A stretch of 64,000 nucleotides of DNA from Adlercreutzia equolifaciens (GCF_029076695.1 NZ_JARFIK010000001.1:1-64000); one strand, 5' to 3'; positions 7,669 to 16,795 are shown, counted from the stretch's first letter. Notes: generated by a model from the sequence alone, not told the origin. A program made the numbers and translations.

Positions 7669-9873
7669 TTATTTCACGCGAACGCTTTTCGCGGCGGACC
7701 AGGCGGAGTAGTACTTCACCGTCTTGCCGTCCACCTTCACGTTCTTGTAGGTGCGCAGCTGAACGTAGTAGGTCTTGCCGCTCTTGAGCCCGGTCAGCTT
7801 CACCGAGGTGGTCTTCGCTCCCTTGGCGAACTTGGTCTTGGCCGAGGTCATGTTCTTATTGGTAGCGAACTTGACCTGATAGCCGTCGGCCTGGGCCTTC
7901 TGAGCTTTCCACGTTACCGTGGCAGCCTTCTTAGCAGCCGTCAGCTTGGCCACGCCGGTCTTCTTGGGCACAATCTTGAACGTCTTGGTGACGCTGCTCT
8001 TGTACATACCTTTGCCGGTAACGGTGATGGTGGCCTTGCCCACCTTCGTGTTGCTCTTGTAGGCCACCGTGTAGTCGGTGCCGGCCTTGAGCGTCTTGCC
8101 GTCAAGCTTCACCGTAACCGCAGGCTTGAGAGCCTTACCCGTGTAGGTATAGCTGGACTTGGCCGTCGTCACCTTTGCCTTGGCCAGCGAGACCGTGGAA
8201 GCCAACGTGTCGGTGGCGTACATGAACGGCTTGGACAGGCCCTTGGTGGACATGTTGAAGTCGCTGGCCACAAACGGCTTGTCCTGGCTGCCCTTGTAAT
8301 AGGCGCGCATGTCCTGCAGCAGAGCGTAGCAGCGCTCCCAGGTTTTCTCGGCAGCCACGTAGGCGGCCTTGTTCGCCAGGGCCGTGCGCTGGGCCTTGGG
8401 GGTCTTCAGCATCTGGGCCTCGACCTTATCATGCTGGGCGATGAGCTCCTTCTGCAGAGCGTCCAGGTAGGCGCGGGTGCCCGGGGCCACGTTGGTGCGA
8501 TCGGCGTTGGCCAGGGTGTTGATGTCCATCAGCACGTAAGGCAGATACTGATCCCACTCGCCGGCATGACGCGCCAGAGCCACGCTATCGTCGCCGTAGT
8601 AGTCGCCCTGGTGGTAGGTGTCCATATCCTGGCTGCCATAGCGCGGATTGACCTCGGTCACCAGCGCGCCGTAGCTGGGAATGGCCACCGAGAACTCATC
8701 GCGGTTGAGCGCCAGCCACTCCACCGTGGCAATCTCGGGATCGGTATTGCGCTTGATCTCGAACATGTGGCTTTCCAGAGAGTCCTGGCGTCCCACGCCG
8801 GTGACGGCCGGGTTGACGGCCTCGAGCCCCTTGACGTTGTCGACGCGGGCGCCCAGGGAGCGCACCATATCGAAGGTGGTGTAGTCGGTACGACCGGGCG
8901 TAAAGAACAGCGGCGCGTCCTCAACACCAGTGATGTAGTTCTGGTAAACCCTGCCGTTGCGATCGGTGTAATCTCCCACGGTGTACTGCAGACCCTCCAG
9001 AGAGTCGTAGTAGGCACGCGCCACCACATAGCGCGAGAACTGGCCGACGCCCTCGTCGAGGCGGGAATAGGTGCGGCCGATATCGGGGGTACCGTCGTCG
9101 AAGGTCTTGAGGAAGCCCTTTTCCGTGGGCAGGCTCACCAGGTTGGCGGAATGGAGCACGTTCTTATCGTCGAGATCCACCTTGTACCAAAGGCTTCCCA
9201 TGTTGGGGTTGGCCGAAGCCTGGTCCTCGGGCAGCTGGAAGGCAATCCACTGATGGCCAGAGACCACCGAAAGCAGCCAGCTTTCCTTGCTGTCGCTGAT
9301 AATCAGCTGATCGCAGCTGCACGCGCCGTACTCGTCAATGAGGCTGCCAATAAGCTCAATGCCGTCACGGGCCGTCTTGCTCTGGCCCAAAATGATAGAG
9401 GCGTAATTGAACTCGCCAATGCCGTCGGCCGGGTTCGGATCAGCCGCCTTCGTTTCCGGGCTGGAGTAGATGCTCAGCGTAGCCGAGCAAGAGACGCCGT
9501 TCTCATTGATGCCGGCGGCAGAATAGGCGTTCTCGGCGCCCTCCCAATCATTCACGCCGTGATCGCGCACATAGGTATAGCGGAACGTCTTGGTGGGCGA
9601 GGTCCACTGGAAGTTGGGACCCTCGGCGAAGTCGCCGTTCTCGTTGGATTGATAGACAAACCCTGCTGCGTGGGCCGGTTCGACACCGAAGATCTTCACG
9701 CCGCGAGGCGCCGTGTCCTCAGCGCGGCCGAAATACCAGGTGTTCTCCTCTTGCGTCAGCGAATCGGGCATCCACATCTGCGTGCAGGCCAGCGCCTCCA
9801 AGGGCACGCCTGCCACCAAAGTGGCCGCCAAAGCCAACGGCAGCGTCAGTTTACCTAGATGAGAGAGCTTCAT
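7669..9873 (-). CDS. Secreted C69 family dipeptidase with Ig/Fn3-like tail
   Basis: Exported 734-residue protein. A Sec signal peptide (MKLSHLGKLTLPLALAATLVAG) is followed by ALACTQMWMP. In C69 (PepD-type, Ntn-hydrolase) enzymes a Cys at this place becomes the N-terminal nucleophile after processing, here Cys30. The catalytic domain spans roughly residues 30-550 (INENGVSCSAT, LIDEYGAC). The last ~180 residues are Lys/Thr/Val-rich beta-sandwich repeats (SYTYTGKALKPAVTVKLDGKTLKAG and an Fn3-like GYQVKFATNKNMTSAKT), typical of surface-binding modules in this family of bacteria. The start has GGGGAG 6 nt upstream. Probably scavenges dipeptides at the cell surface. Confidence 0.88.
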   Translation of the reverse strand: MKLSHLGKLTLPLALAATLVAGVPLEALACTQMWMPDSLTQEENTWYFGRAEDTAPRGVKIFGVEPAHAAGFVYQSNENGDFAEGPNFQWTSPTKTFRYTYVRDHGVNDWEGAENAYSAAGINENGVSCSATLSIYSSPETKAADPNPADGIGEFNYASIILGQSKTARDGIELIGSLIDEYGACSCDQLIISDSKESWLLSVVSGHQWIAFQLPEDQASANPNMGSLWYKVDLDDKNVLHSANLVSLPTEKGFLKTFDDGTPDIGRTYSRLDEGVGQFSRYVVARAYYDSLEGLQYTVGDYTDRNGRVYQNYITGVEDAPLFFTPGRTDYTTFDMVRSLGARVDNVKGLEAVNPAVTGVGRQDSLESHMFEIKRNTDPEIATVEWLALNRDEFSVAIPSYGALVTEVNPRYGSQDMDTYHQGDYYGDDSVALARHAGEWDQYLPYVLMDINTLANADRTNVAPGTRAYLDALQKELIAQHDKVEAQMLKTPKAQRTALANKAAYVAAEKTWERCYALLQDMRAYYKGSQDKPFVASDFNMSTKGLSKPFMYATDTLASTVSLAKAKVTTAKSSYTYTGKALKPAVTVKLDGKTLKAGTDYTVAYKSNTKVGKATITVTGKGMYKSSVTKTFKIVPKKTGVAKLTAAKKAATVTWKAQKAQADGYQVKFATNKNMTSAKTKFAKGAKTTSVKLTGLKSGKTYYVQLRTYKNVKVDGKTVKYYSAWSAAKSVRVK

Positions 9874-10135
9874 AACTCCCCTTTCTCCATCTTTGACCGC
9901 GGCCTACCCTGGGGGCATGCGCGGCTCCTGTCAAAGATCGAGAACCTGGGCAGTCTCGGACGTGCGCACGGTTTTCTCCTCTAAACCGGGGCCGTCCAGT
10001 TTACTCGATGGGAAGAACCTAACAAATTGCCGAGACAACCACAAGGATTTGCGGAGAGAAAAGCTGCGGTTTAGGGGTGTAATTTGGGTTTAGCTAATGG
10101 CTCTGGCCAGGTCAGAAAGGAGTGCCATGCTCAAG

Positions 10136-10816
10136 CTACAAACCGAGCTTTTCGGCGCGCGTTTTCTGAAACCAAGCGGCCAATTCCGGCATGCCCTCGC
10201 CCGTGCGGGCACTGGTGATGAAGATCTCCAGAGAGGGGTTCAGGCGACGCGCCTCCTGCTTGAGGCGCTCCATGTCGAAGTCCTCGTTGAGCGGCAGGTA
10301 GTCGCACTTGGTCACAATGAGCGCATCCACGGCGGCGAACATGGGCGGGTACTTCATAACCTTGTCCCAGCCCTCGGGCACCGACAGCAGCATGACGCGC
10401 GTATGCGCCCCGGTGTCGAACTCGGCCGGGCACACCAGGTTGCCGATATTCTCCAGGAACAGGTAATCGAAGTGCATACCGCCGAAGGCTGCGAAGGCGC
10501 GCTCCACCATGCCCATTTCTACATGGCAGACGCCGCGGGTGTTCAGCTCCACCGAGGCCACGCCGGCCTCCTTGATCTTGAGCGCATCCACATCGGACTC
10601 GAGGTCGGCCTCGATGACGCCCAGATCCTCCACGCCCAAGGCGCGCAACTGTGCAATAAGAGCCAAAAGCAGCGTGGTCTTGCCGGCGCCCGGCGAGGCC
10701 ATGACATCTACGAAGAAGGTGCCCTCCTGGCGACGACCGGCACGGAATTGATCGGCCGCAGCGTCGTTGGCGGCCAGGATGTTCTGCTTGACTTCGATGA
10801 CTTTGCGCTGCTCCAT
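10136..10816 (-). CDS. hypB: Hydrogenase/urease nickel-incorporation GTPase HypB
   Basis: SIMIBI-class GTPase of 226 residues that helps insert nickel into [NiFe]-hydrogenase. Visible are the P-loop ASPGAGKTTL, the metal/dimer site region RGVCHVEMGMVERA, LFLENIGNLVCPAEFD and the base-recognition motif VTKCD. The His-rich N-terminal nickel store found in some HypB proteins is absent, as in many actinobacterial and archaeal forms. No hypA, hypC-F or hydrogenase gene is present nearby, so its client is outside the window. The start has AAGGAG 6 nt upstream. The 260 bp between this stop and the C69 start holds no gene. Confidence 0.95.
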   Translation of the reverse strand: MEQRKVIEVKQNILAANDAAADQFRAGRRQEGTFFVDVMASPGAGKTTLLLALIAQLRALGVEDLGVIEADLESDVDALKIKEAGVASVELNTRGVCHVEMGMVERAFAAFGGMHFDYLFLENIGNLVCPAEFDTGAHTRVMLLSVPEGWDKVMKYPPMFAAVDALIVTKCDYLPLNEDFDMERLKQEARRLNPSLEIFITSARTGEGMPELAAWFQKTRAEKLGL

Positions 10817-10996
10817 GACGTACTCCTTCTCGGATCGTTAGCTGGGGCTATCTTATCCCATGAGGCGGCGGCAGGACTCCACATTCTGCGCCCCGGGAGT
10901 CAAGCGAAGCAGAAAGCCGAGGGGCGGTGGCAGCAGCAAGCGGGCGACGGCAAGCAAGGCGGACAACGGTCAAAGTAGAAGGGTGGTCGACAAAGC

Positions 10997-11028
10997 AGAA
11001 GGGCAACCGCCGAAGCAGCTGCCCTTCT
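10997..11028 (-). terminator. Terminator of argGH
   Basis: A 9-bp stem AGAAGGGCA (10997-11005) pairs with TGCCCTTCT (11020-11028). On the minus strand it is followed by GCTTTGT. It lies 33 nt past the argH stop codon. Confidence 0.6.
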
Positions 11029-11060
11029 GAATGTGCCGTGGGACTGGTCTTGAAGGCTCT

Positions 11061-12449
11061 CTAGAGCTTCGCTTGGTCAGCCGCTTGCCGCGCTTGGGCC
11101 TCGGCCATTTGCGCGCGCACGGCCTCGTGGCCCGTGCCGCCGTAGGTAGTGCGGGCCGCCACAATGGCCTCGAGGTTGAGCGCCCCGGCAATATCGGCCT
11201 CGAACAGAGGGCTTTCCGCCTGGAAATCGGCCAAGGTCAGATCCTCCAGATCGCAGCCGCGCTTCTCGCAGGTAAGCACCAGGTGGCCCACCACCTCGTG
11301 GGCCTGGCGGAAGGGCAGACCCTTCTTCGCCAAGTAATCGGCCACGTCGGTGGCCGCCAGGTAGCCCTTCTTCGCCTGGGCCATCATGGCCTCGGGGTTG
11401 ACTTGCATCGTGGCGATCATGCCCGCCGCGCAGACGTAACAGTCCTCCAGCGTGTCGGCGGCATCCATAGCCCCCTGCTTGTCCTCTTGCAGATCCTTGT
11501 TGTAGGCCAGGGGCAGCCCCTTCAGCGTCATCATAAGAGCCATCAGGTCGCCCACCACCCGGCCGGACTTCCCGCGAATGAGCTCGGCGAAATCGGGGTT
11601 CTTCTTCTGGGGCATGATGGAGGAGCCGGTGGCGTAGGAATCCGACAGCGTCACGAACCCGAACTCGGAGCTGGACCAGAGCACCAGCTCCTCGCAGAGC
11701 CGCGACAAGTGCAGACAGGACACGCTGCAGGCATAGAGCAGATCGAGCAGGAAGTCGCGATCGGACACGGCATCAAGCGAATTGGGGATGGGGTGGTCGA
11801 AGCCCAAGGCCGCCGTGGTGGCGAAGCGATCGAGCGGATAGGTGGTACCGGCCAGAGCCGCCGCACCCAAGGGATTGGCATCGGCTGCCGCCTGGGCGGC
11901 CGCCAAGCGGTCGAAGTCGCGGGCGAGCATCCACACATAGGCCAGCATATGATGCGAGAACAGCACCGGCTGAGCATGCTGCAAGTGGGTATAGCCCGGC
12001 AAGATCACGTCGAAGTTCGCCTCGGCCTGGGCCAGCAGTGCCTCGCGCAGGGCCACATTGGCCGCCATGAGGTCGGCCGCCCGCTGTTTGGCGAACAGCC
12101 GCGTGTCCGTGGCCACCTGATCGTTGCGCGAACGTCCCGTGTGGAGCCGCGCCCCGGCGCTGCCGATGCGCTCGGTCAACGCGCTCTCGATGGCCATATG
12201 GATGTCCTCGTTGTTGATGTCGAAGACAAACGATCCGCTCTCGATATCCTTCTGAATCCCGTCAAGCCCTTCCGCGATAGCCGCCGCGTCCTCCTGAGGG
12301 ATAACCCCCTGAGCCGCCAGCATAGCCGCATGAGCCTTCGAGCCCGCAATATCCTGAGCATAGAGCCGCTGGTCCACAGGCAGCGAAGCCCCGAACCGCT
12401 GGGTGAACGCATCCACCCCTTCCTCAAACCGACCAGACCACAAAGCCAT
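11061..12449 (-). CDS. argH: Argininosuccinate lyase
   Basis: Last step of arginine biosynthesis: argininosuccinate to arginine plus fumarate. The 462-residue protein has the fumarase/aspartase superfamily signature GSSIMPQKKNPD with the catalytic Ser loop, HTGRSRNDQVATD near residue 103, and GYTHLQHAQP with the conserved His. Length is normal. It begins 2 nt after the argG stop, so the two genes are surely co-transcribed and probably translationally coupled. The fumarate released may feed the flavin-type fumarate reductases common in such organisms, which is only an inference. Confidence 0.97.
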   Translation of the reverse strand: MALWSGRFEEGVDAFTQRFGASLPVDQRLYAQDIAGSKAHAAMLAAQGVIPQEDAAAIAEGLDGIQKDIESGSFVFDINNEDIHMAIESALTERIGSAGARLHTGRSRNDQVATDTRLFAKQRAADLMAANVALREALLAQAEANFDVILPGYTHLQHAQPVLFSHHMLAYVWMLARDFDRLAAAQAAADANPLGAAALAGTTYPLDRFATTAALGFDHPIPNSLDAVSDRDFLLDLLYACSVSCLHLSRLCEELVLWSSSEFGFVTLSDSYATGSSIMPQKKNPDFAELIRGKSGRVVGDLMALMMTLKGLPLAYNKDLQEDKQGAMDAADTLEDCYVCAAGMIATMQVNPEAMMAQAKKGYLAATDVADYLAKKGLPFRQAHEVVGHLVLTCEKRGCDLEDLTLADFQAESPLFEADIAGALNLEAIVAARTTYGGTGHEAVRAQMAEAQARQAADQAKL

Positions 12450-12451
12450 AA

Positions 12452-13843
12452 TTAAGCACCGACTTTCTCAGTGGCCTCGAGGATTTCCTCGGCTTCGCTT
12501 ACTACTTCCTGGCAAGCGGCGTTAGTGGCGTCAACGTCGGCGAAGGAAGGCATGCGAGCGTCGTTGACCAGACGGTTTTCCGCCCACACCTTGCAGGACA
12601 GGCTATGGATGTCGATGAAGCCCTTGGCGGCCTGATGGTCGAAGGCGTCGTCGGCGTCGTAGGTGGCCAGACCGAAGTCGTAGAGCGAGAAGGCGCTCTT
12701 CCGTCCCACCACGGTGCAGCTGCCCTTGTACAGCTTCAGCTTCACGGTGCCCGTCACGCACTGCTGCGTGTTGGCCAGGAAGGCGTCGTAGGCCTCCTTG
12801 AGCGGCGAGAACCACAGGCCGTTGTACACCTGGTCGGCCCAGGCCTGCTCGATGGCCAGCTTTGCGTGGAGCACGCCGCGCTCGAGGCACAGGTCCTCCA
12901 GCGCCTTGTGAGCCTGGATGAGCGCCAAGCCGCCCGGCACCTCGTAGCACTCGCGGCTCTTCACGCCCACAAGCCGGTTCTCCACCATGTCGATGCGGCC
13001 GAAGCCGTTGGCGCCGGACAGCTCGTTCATGGCATAGATGATGGAGAGGAAGTCCATGGGCTTACCGTCAAGGGCGCAGGGAATACCCTGGTTGAACTCG
13101 ATTTCCACGTAGGTGGGGGCGTCGGGGGCCTCGGTGGGGTCGACGGTCATGGTCCAGATGTCCGCCGGCGGCTCGCACCAGGGATCCTCCAGCACGCCGC
13201 ACTCGATGGCGCGGCCCCACAGATTGTCGTCAATGGAATAGGGCGCCTCGGCCGTGGCTTTCACCGGCACATTGTGAGCCGCGGCCCAGGCAATCTCATC
13301 GGCCCGGCAGCCCAGATCCCAGTCGCGCACCGGCGAGAGGATGGTCAGGGTCGGGTCCAACATGAGGACAGAGGATTCAAAGCGCACCTGATCGTTGCCC
13401 TTGCCCGTGCAGCCATGGGCCACGAACTTGGCGCCATAGGCATGGGCCACCTTCACCAGGTGCTTGGCAATGAGCGGGCGGGACAGGGCGCTCACGAGGG
13501 GGTACTTGTTCTCGTACATGGCGTTAGCGGCCATGGCGCAGGAGAGGTACTCGTTGGCGAACGTGGCTCTCATGTCCACCACTTGGCAGCCGATGGCGCC
13601 CGTGGCCAGAGCCTTCGCCTTCACCGCCTCCAAGCCGTCGTGTTCCTGGCCCAGGTCGCCCACCACGGCGATGACATCGAGGTTGTACTCTTCCTGGAGC
13701 CACTTGATGCACACCGAGGTATCAAGACCGCCGGAGTACGCAAGGACGACGCGCTCCTTCTCGCCCGGCGCCGGAGCAGCGGACAGCTGCGGGGCGTCAT
13801 GGAGGGAAGAAGCGGGGGTGTTGGCGGAGTTAGACGGGTTCAT
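12452..13843 (-). CDS. argG: Argininosuccinate synthase
   Basis: ATP-dependent condensation of citrulline and aspartate. The P-loop-like motif VLAYSGGLDTSVCIKWL and the later HGCTGKGNDQVRFE are diagnostic. The protein is 463 residues from the ATG at 13843, which has AAAGG 8 nt upstream; a longer open frame without a ribosome site was rejected. It carries an unusual ~28-residue Ser/Ala/Pro-rich N-terminal extension (MNPSNSANTPASSLHDAPQ) before the conserved domain. The gene sits about 420 nt downstream of a strong promoter, behind a leader encoding an Arg-rich peptide. Confidence 0.97.
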   Translation of the reverse strand: MNPSNSANTPASSLHDAPQLSAAPAPGEKERVVLAYSGGLDTSVCIKWLQEEYNLDVIAVVGDLGQEHDGLEAVKAKALATGAIGCQVVDMRATFANEYLSCAMAANAMYENKYPLVSALSRPLIAKHLVKVAHAYGAKFVAHGCTGKGNDQVRFESSVLMLDPTLTILSPVRDWDLGCRADEIAWAAAHNVPVKATAEAPYSIDDNLWGRAIECGVLEDPWCEPPADIWTMTVDPTEAPDAPTYVEIEFNQGIPCALDGKPMDFLSIIYAMNELSGANGFGRIDMVENRLVGVKSRECYEVPGGLALIQAHKALEDLCLERGVLHAKLAIEQAWADQVYNGLWFSPLKEAYDAFLANTQQCVTGTVKLKLYKGSCTVVGRKSAFSLYDFGLATYDADDAFDHQAAKGFIDIHSLSCKVWAENRLVNDARMPSFADVDATNAACQEVVSEAEEILEATEKVGA

Positions 13844-14031
13844 GAGTGTGCCTTTCTGATAAACGAGCTTGCGGTGCGATGCCCGTTCGGAAAGGCGGCG
13901 GAGGGTGCTGGATTGCGGTGCGGCTTGCTGCGGACCGAGGCGCACCAGGGTGCGGCGGTCGAGCGCTCAAGCGCAAATCAAGCGAGGGAAATTATTCCAC
14001 GGCCATTCCAAGGTGGGCTTACCTTGAAGAT

Positions 14032-14081
14032 GCCCCAGACGGGGCCGAGATAGTCTGCTTACGCGCTACGGCGTCGCAGAC
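14032..14081 (-). promoter_or_regulatory. Mutually exclusive hairpins in the argG leader
   Basis: On the minus-strand RNA, GUCUGC inside the Arg codons (14076-14081) can pair with GCAGAC just after the stop codon (14053-14058). CAGAC of that second strand can instead pair with GUCUG (14036-14040), which forms the loop of a GCCCC-GUCU-GGGGC hairpin (14032-14045). A further CAAGGU/ACCUUG stem follows (14009-14026). The arrangement fits antiterminator/terminator switching, but no good U-run follows, so the mechanism could be Rho-dependent or act on translation. Confidence 0.45.
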
Positions 14082-14196
14082 GGCTGATACGTCGGCGTCG
14101 GTCGACGTTTGCCGTGGAGGTGAGGAAAGCATTCATGCGCACGCAGCCAGCGGCGTTACCGCCGTGTACTTGAGCTGTGTAAGCCGCTGCCTGCAT
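14059..14196 (-). CDS. Arg-rich leader peptide of argGH (putative attenuator)
   Basis: A 45-codon reading frame too short for ordinary gene calling. ATG at 14196 is preceded by AGGAAAGGA about 10 nt upstream; the stop TAA is at 14059-14061. It begins MQAAAYTAQV, and near the end eight of eleven codons (33-43) encode Arg: RRRRISRLRRR, ending SA. It lies 65 nt after the predicted transcription start and about 215 nt before argG. Amino-acid-specific codon runs placed like this are the hallmark of ribosome-mediated attenuation, as known for trp, his and leu operons. The peptide itself is probably unimportant; ribosome stalling at the Arg codons when Arg-tRNA is scarce would be the signal. Confidence 0.72.
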   Translation of the reverse strand: MQAAAYTAQVHGGNAAGCVRMNAFLTSTANVDRRRRISRLRRRSA

Positions 14197-14268
14197 GGTG
14201 CGAAGTTCCTTTCCTAACGCCGGCCATCCGAGTTATGGGGCAGAGCCCTTGGCCGTGCGATTGGTCGG

Positions 14269-14297
14269 TATTATGCCGTAAAAGATGAGGGTGTCAA
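14269..14297 (-). promoter_or_regulatory. argGH promoter
   Basis: Minus-strand TTGACA (14292-14297) is separated by 17 bp from ATAATA (14269-14274), near-consensus for the housekeeping sigma factor. Predicted transcription start is about 14262. Confidence 0.8.
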
Positions 14298-14317
14298 TAA
14301 CGAATCGCCGAGTTTTT

Positions 14318-14369
14318 TCGAAAATGGTCGAAAATTTTTGTGCAATGTGCTGTGCGCATGCACAAAAAA
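14318..14369. promoter_or_regulatory. Candidate operator upstream of the argG promoter
   Basis: Two direct repeats TCGAAAAT lie exactly 10 bp apart (14318-14325, 14328-14335), next to an inverted repeat ATTTTTGTGCA (14334-14344) / TGCACAAAAA (14359-14368). The site is directly upstream of the argG -35. It could bind a regulator such as ArgR, or the inverted repeat could be a weak terminator. Confidence 0.4.
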
Positions 14370-14468
14370 TAAGGCATTCTACCTGGAATTACATGGCCTA
14401 TGACTCATAGGATTTGCCCTTTGTTTGTGCAGATAACCGCAGGCCCGTCCCTCTCTGTCACAAAATAC

Positions 14469-14503
14469 AAGCCGCCGTGTACGGCTTGCGTACACGGCGG
14501 CTT
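14469..14503 (-). terminator. Terminator of the argCJBD operon
   Basis: A perfect 13-bp stem (14469-14481 with 14491-14503), loop 9 nt, is followed on the minus strand by GTATTTTG. It separates argD from the argGH transcription unit. Confidence 0.85.
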
Positions 14504-14529
14504 CGGATCCTAGGCAAAGCGAGCGATGC

Positions 14530-15771
14530 TTATCCCTGCAGCAGCGTGGCCAGCTTTTCCACCAGCACGTCAACATCGGCCTCGGTGCAGATAAGGGGCG
14601 GCAGGAAGCGCAGCGTGGAGGGGCCCGTGGCGTTGAGCACCAGGCCGCACTCCAGACCAGCGGCCACGATATCGGGCGCCGCAGGAGCCTCATGGGTCAG
14701 GTCGATGCCGTTCATGAGACCTAAGCCGCGCACCTCGTTGACATGGGGCAGCCCGGCCAGGCGCTCGCGCATATAGGCACCAACTTCCTCGATATGAGCG
14801 GCCATGCCCGGCGCCAGCAAGGTGGACAGCGTGACATGGGCCGCCGCCATGGCAATGTTGGAACCGCCGAAGGTCGTACCGTGGTCGCCCGGGGCGAAGG
14901 CCGCGGCCACCGAGGTCTTCGCGGCGCAGGCGCCGGCCACAATACCCGAGGCAATGCCCTTGGCCATGGTCACGATATCGGGCACCACGTCGAAATGCTG
15001 GAAGCCGTAGGGCAAACCGGTGCGGAAGATGCCGCTTTGCACCTCGTCGCAGATCATGAGCGCGCCATGCTCCGCCGTCAGGCGACGCGCGGCCTGCACG
15101 AACTCCTCGGTGCAGGGGTGCACGCCGCTTTCGCCCTGCACTACCTCCATCATGACGGCGCAGATGCGGTCGCCCTGGGTGGCGAACAGGCGCTCCAAGG
15201 CTTCCACGTCGTTAATGGGCGTGGAGGTGAAGCCCGCTGGCAGCGGCTGGAAGGCCTCCTGCTTGGCCGGCTGGGCCGTAGCGGCCAGGGTGGCCAAGGT
15301 ACGGCCGTGGAAGCTCTTCGCCAGGGTGACAATCAGGCGCGGAGCCAGCTCGGCATCAATGCCGGCCGCCTCGGTGCGACGGCGGGCGTAAAGGCGCGCC
15401 AGCTTGATGGCGCATTCGTTGGCCTCGGCGCCGGAATTGGCAAAGAAGGTCTTCCATGTTTCGGGATGGGCCTCTTTGTTGCCCGCGTTCAGCATGGTGG
15501 ACAACAGCTGGGCCACTTCCCCGCGATGCTCGATATAGTAGTAGTTGCTGACGTGGATGAGCTTGGCGGCCTGCTCGGACACGGCCTCGACCAGCGCCGG
15601 ATAGCAGTGGCCCAAGCTGCACACGCCAATGCCGGACAGAAAGTCCAGGTACTCGCGGCCCTCGTCGTCGCGCAGGATCATGCCCTCGCCCTCCACGAAC
15701 TCCACGGGCTTGCGGGCGAAGGTGCCCATTACATATTCGGATTCCAGAGCCATTTCACGGGCCAGGGTCAT
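14530..15771 (-). CDS. argD: Acetylornithine aminotransferase
   Basis: PLP-dependent class III aminotransferase of 413 residues that makes N2-acetylornithine from the semialdehyde. Visible are FANSGAEANECAIKLAR (phosphate binding), KSFHGRTLATLAAT, the cofactor-ring motif LMICDEVQSGIFRTG and the PLP-lysine region TMAKGIASGI. Length and order in argC-J-B-D are typical. The start has AAAGGA upstream. It is the last gene of the operon; no argF or argR is present in the window. Confidence 0.95.
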   Translation of the reverse strand: MTLAREMALESEYVMGTFARKPVEFVEGEGMILRDDEGREYLDFLSGIGVCSLGHCYPALVEAVSEQAAKLIHVSNYYYIEHRGEVAQLLSTMLNAGNKEAHPETWKTFFANSGAEANECAIKLARLYARRRTEAAGIDAELAPRLIVTLAKSFHGRTLATLAATAQPAKQEAFQPLPAGFTSTPINDVEALERLFATQGDRICAVMMEVVQGESGVHPCTEEFVQAARRLTAEHGALMICDEVQSGIFRTGLPYGFQHFDVVPDIVTMAKGIASGIVAGACAAKTSVAAAFAPGDHGTTFGGSNIAMAAAHVTLSTLLAPGMAAHIEEVGAYMRERLAGLPHVNEVRGLGLMNGIDLTHEAPAAPDIVAAGLECGLVLNATGPSTLRFLPPLICTEADVDVLVEKLATLLQG

Positions 15772-15847
15772 GAGATGTCCTTTCTCGGTTCACGCACGGG
15801 GTGCGCAGCGGATGGCGAAGCGGCCGCGGGGCGGACCGCCAGCGCCC

Positions 15848-16795
15848 TTAGCGGTTCTCGATCAGCTTGGCGGCAAACTTGCCCACGGGAGACAAGTTCA
15901 GGAACTGAGCCGACTCCAAACCGGTGACCATGGTGCCCATGCCGGAGTCGGTGAGCATTTCCAGCAGCAGGGCGTGGGGCACGGTGCCGTTGATGATATG
16001 GGCACCGCTGACGCCGGCGTCCAGGGCGCGCACGCAGCTGCCCAGCTTGGGAATCATGCCGCTGGTCAGCTTGTCGCCGCGGATCATGGCCTCGGCCTCC
16101 CCGAGGGTCATCTCGGCAATGAGCGAGGCGGGGTCGGGATAGTTCTCGTAGAGGCCGTCCACATCGGTAAGGAAGATGATCTTATGGGCGCCGATGGCCG
16201 CGGCAATATGGCCGGCGGCAATGTCGGCGTTCACGTTGTAGCAGCCGCCGTCCTCGCCGATGGCAATGGAGGCGATGATGGGAATGTAGTCCTCGGCAAT
16301 AAGGTCCTCGATGAGGGCGGTGTTGATGCGGGTGATCTTGCCCACGCGGCCCAGGCGCTCGTCGGCCTGCTCGGCCACGATGATGCCCGCGTCGGTGCCC
16401 GACACGCCCACGCCCATGTTGCCGTGGGCGTTCATATCCTCCACCAGCTGCTGGTTCACCTCACCGGTAAGCACCATGCGCACAAGCGCCATGGCCTCAT
16501 CGGTGGTAACGCGCTGGCCGTCGACGAACTCCACGGGAATGTCGAACTTGTCGAACACGCGGTTGATGGCCTTGCCGCCGCCGTGTACCAGCACCGGGTT
16601 CACACCCAGAATTTTCAGCAGCACGATGTCGGCCATAACGCCTGCGGCCAGCTGGGGGTTTTCCATAGCCGAGCCGCCGTACTTGATGACAATAGTCTTG
16701 CCCGTTACCTGCTTGAGCCAGGGCATGGCCTCGAACAGAATTTCGCCGGTAGATTCCGCGATGCCCTGGGCGCGGGCCTCAGATGCGTACTTCAT
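15848..16795 (-). CDS. argB: Acetylglutamate kinase
   Basis: Amino acid kinase family enzyme of 315 residues that phosphorylates N-acetylglutamate. The nucleotide-binding stretch TIVIKYGGSAM, VLVHGGGKAIN and the C-terminal LTDVDGLYE and KLTSGMIPKL motifs are present. Its ATG overlaps the argJ stop by 4 nt (ATGA type), so translation is coupled. The extended N-terminal region before TIVIKYGG, about 33 residues, is characteristic of arginine-feedback-sensitive NAGKs, so inhibition by arginine is plausible. Confidence 0.96.
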   Translation of the reverse strand: MKYASEARAQGIAESTGEILFEAMPWLKQVTGKTIVIKYGGSAMENPQLAAGVMADIVLLKILGVNPVLVHGGGKAINRVFDKFDIPVEFVDGQRVTTDEAMALVRMVLTGEVNQQLVEDMNAHGNMGVGVSGTDAGIIVAEQADERLGRVGKITRINTALIEDLIAEDYIPIIASIAIGEDGGCYNVNADIAAGHIAAAIGAHKIIFLTDVDGLYENYPDPASLIAEMTLGEAEAMIRGDKLTSGMIPKLGSCVRALDAGVSGAHIINGTVPHALLLEMLTDSGMGTMVTGLESAQFLNLSPVGKFAAKLIENR

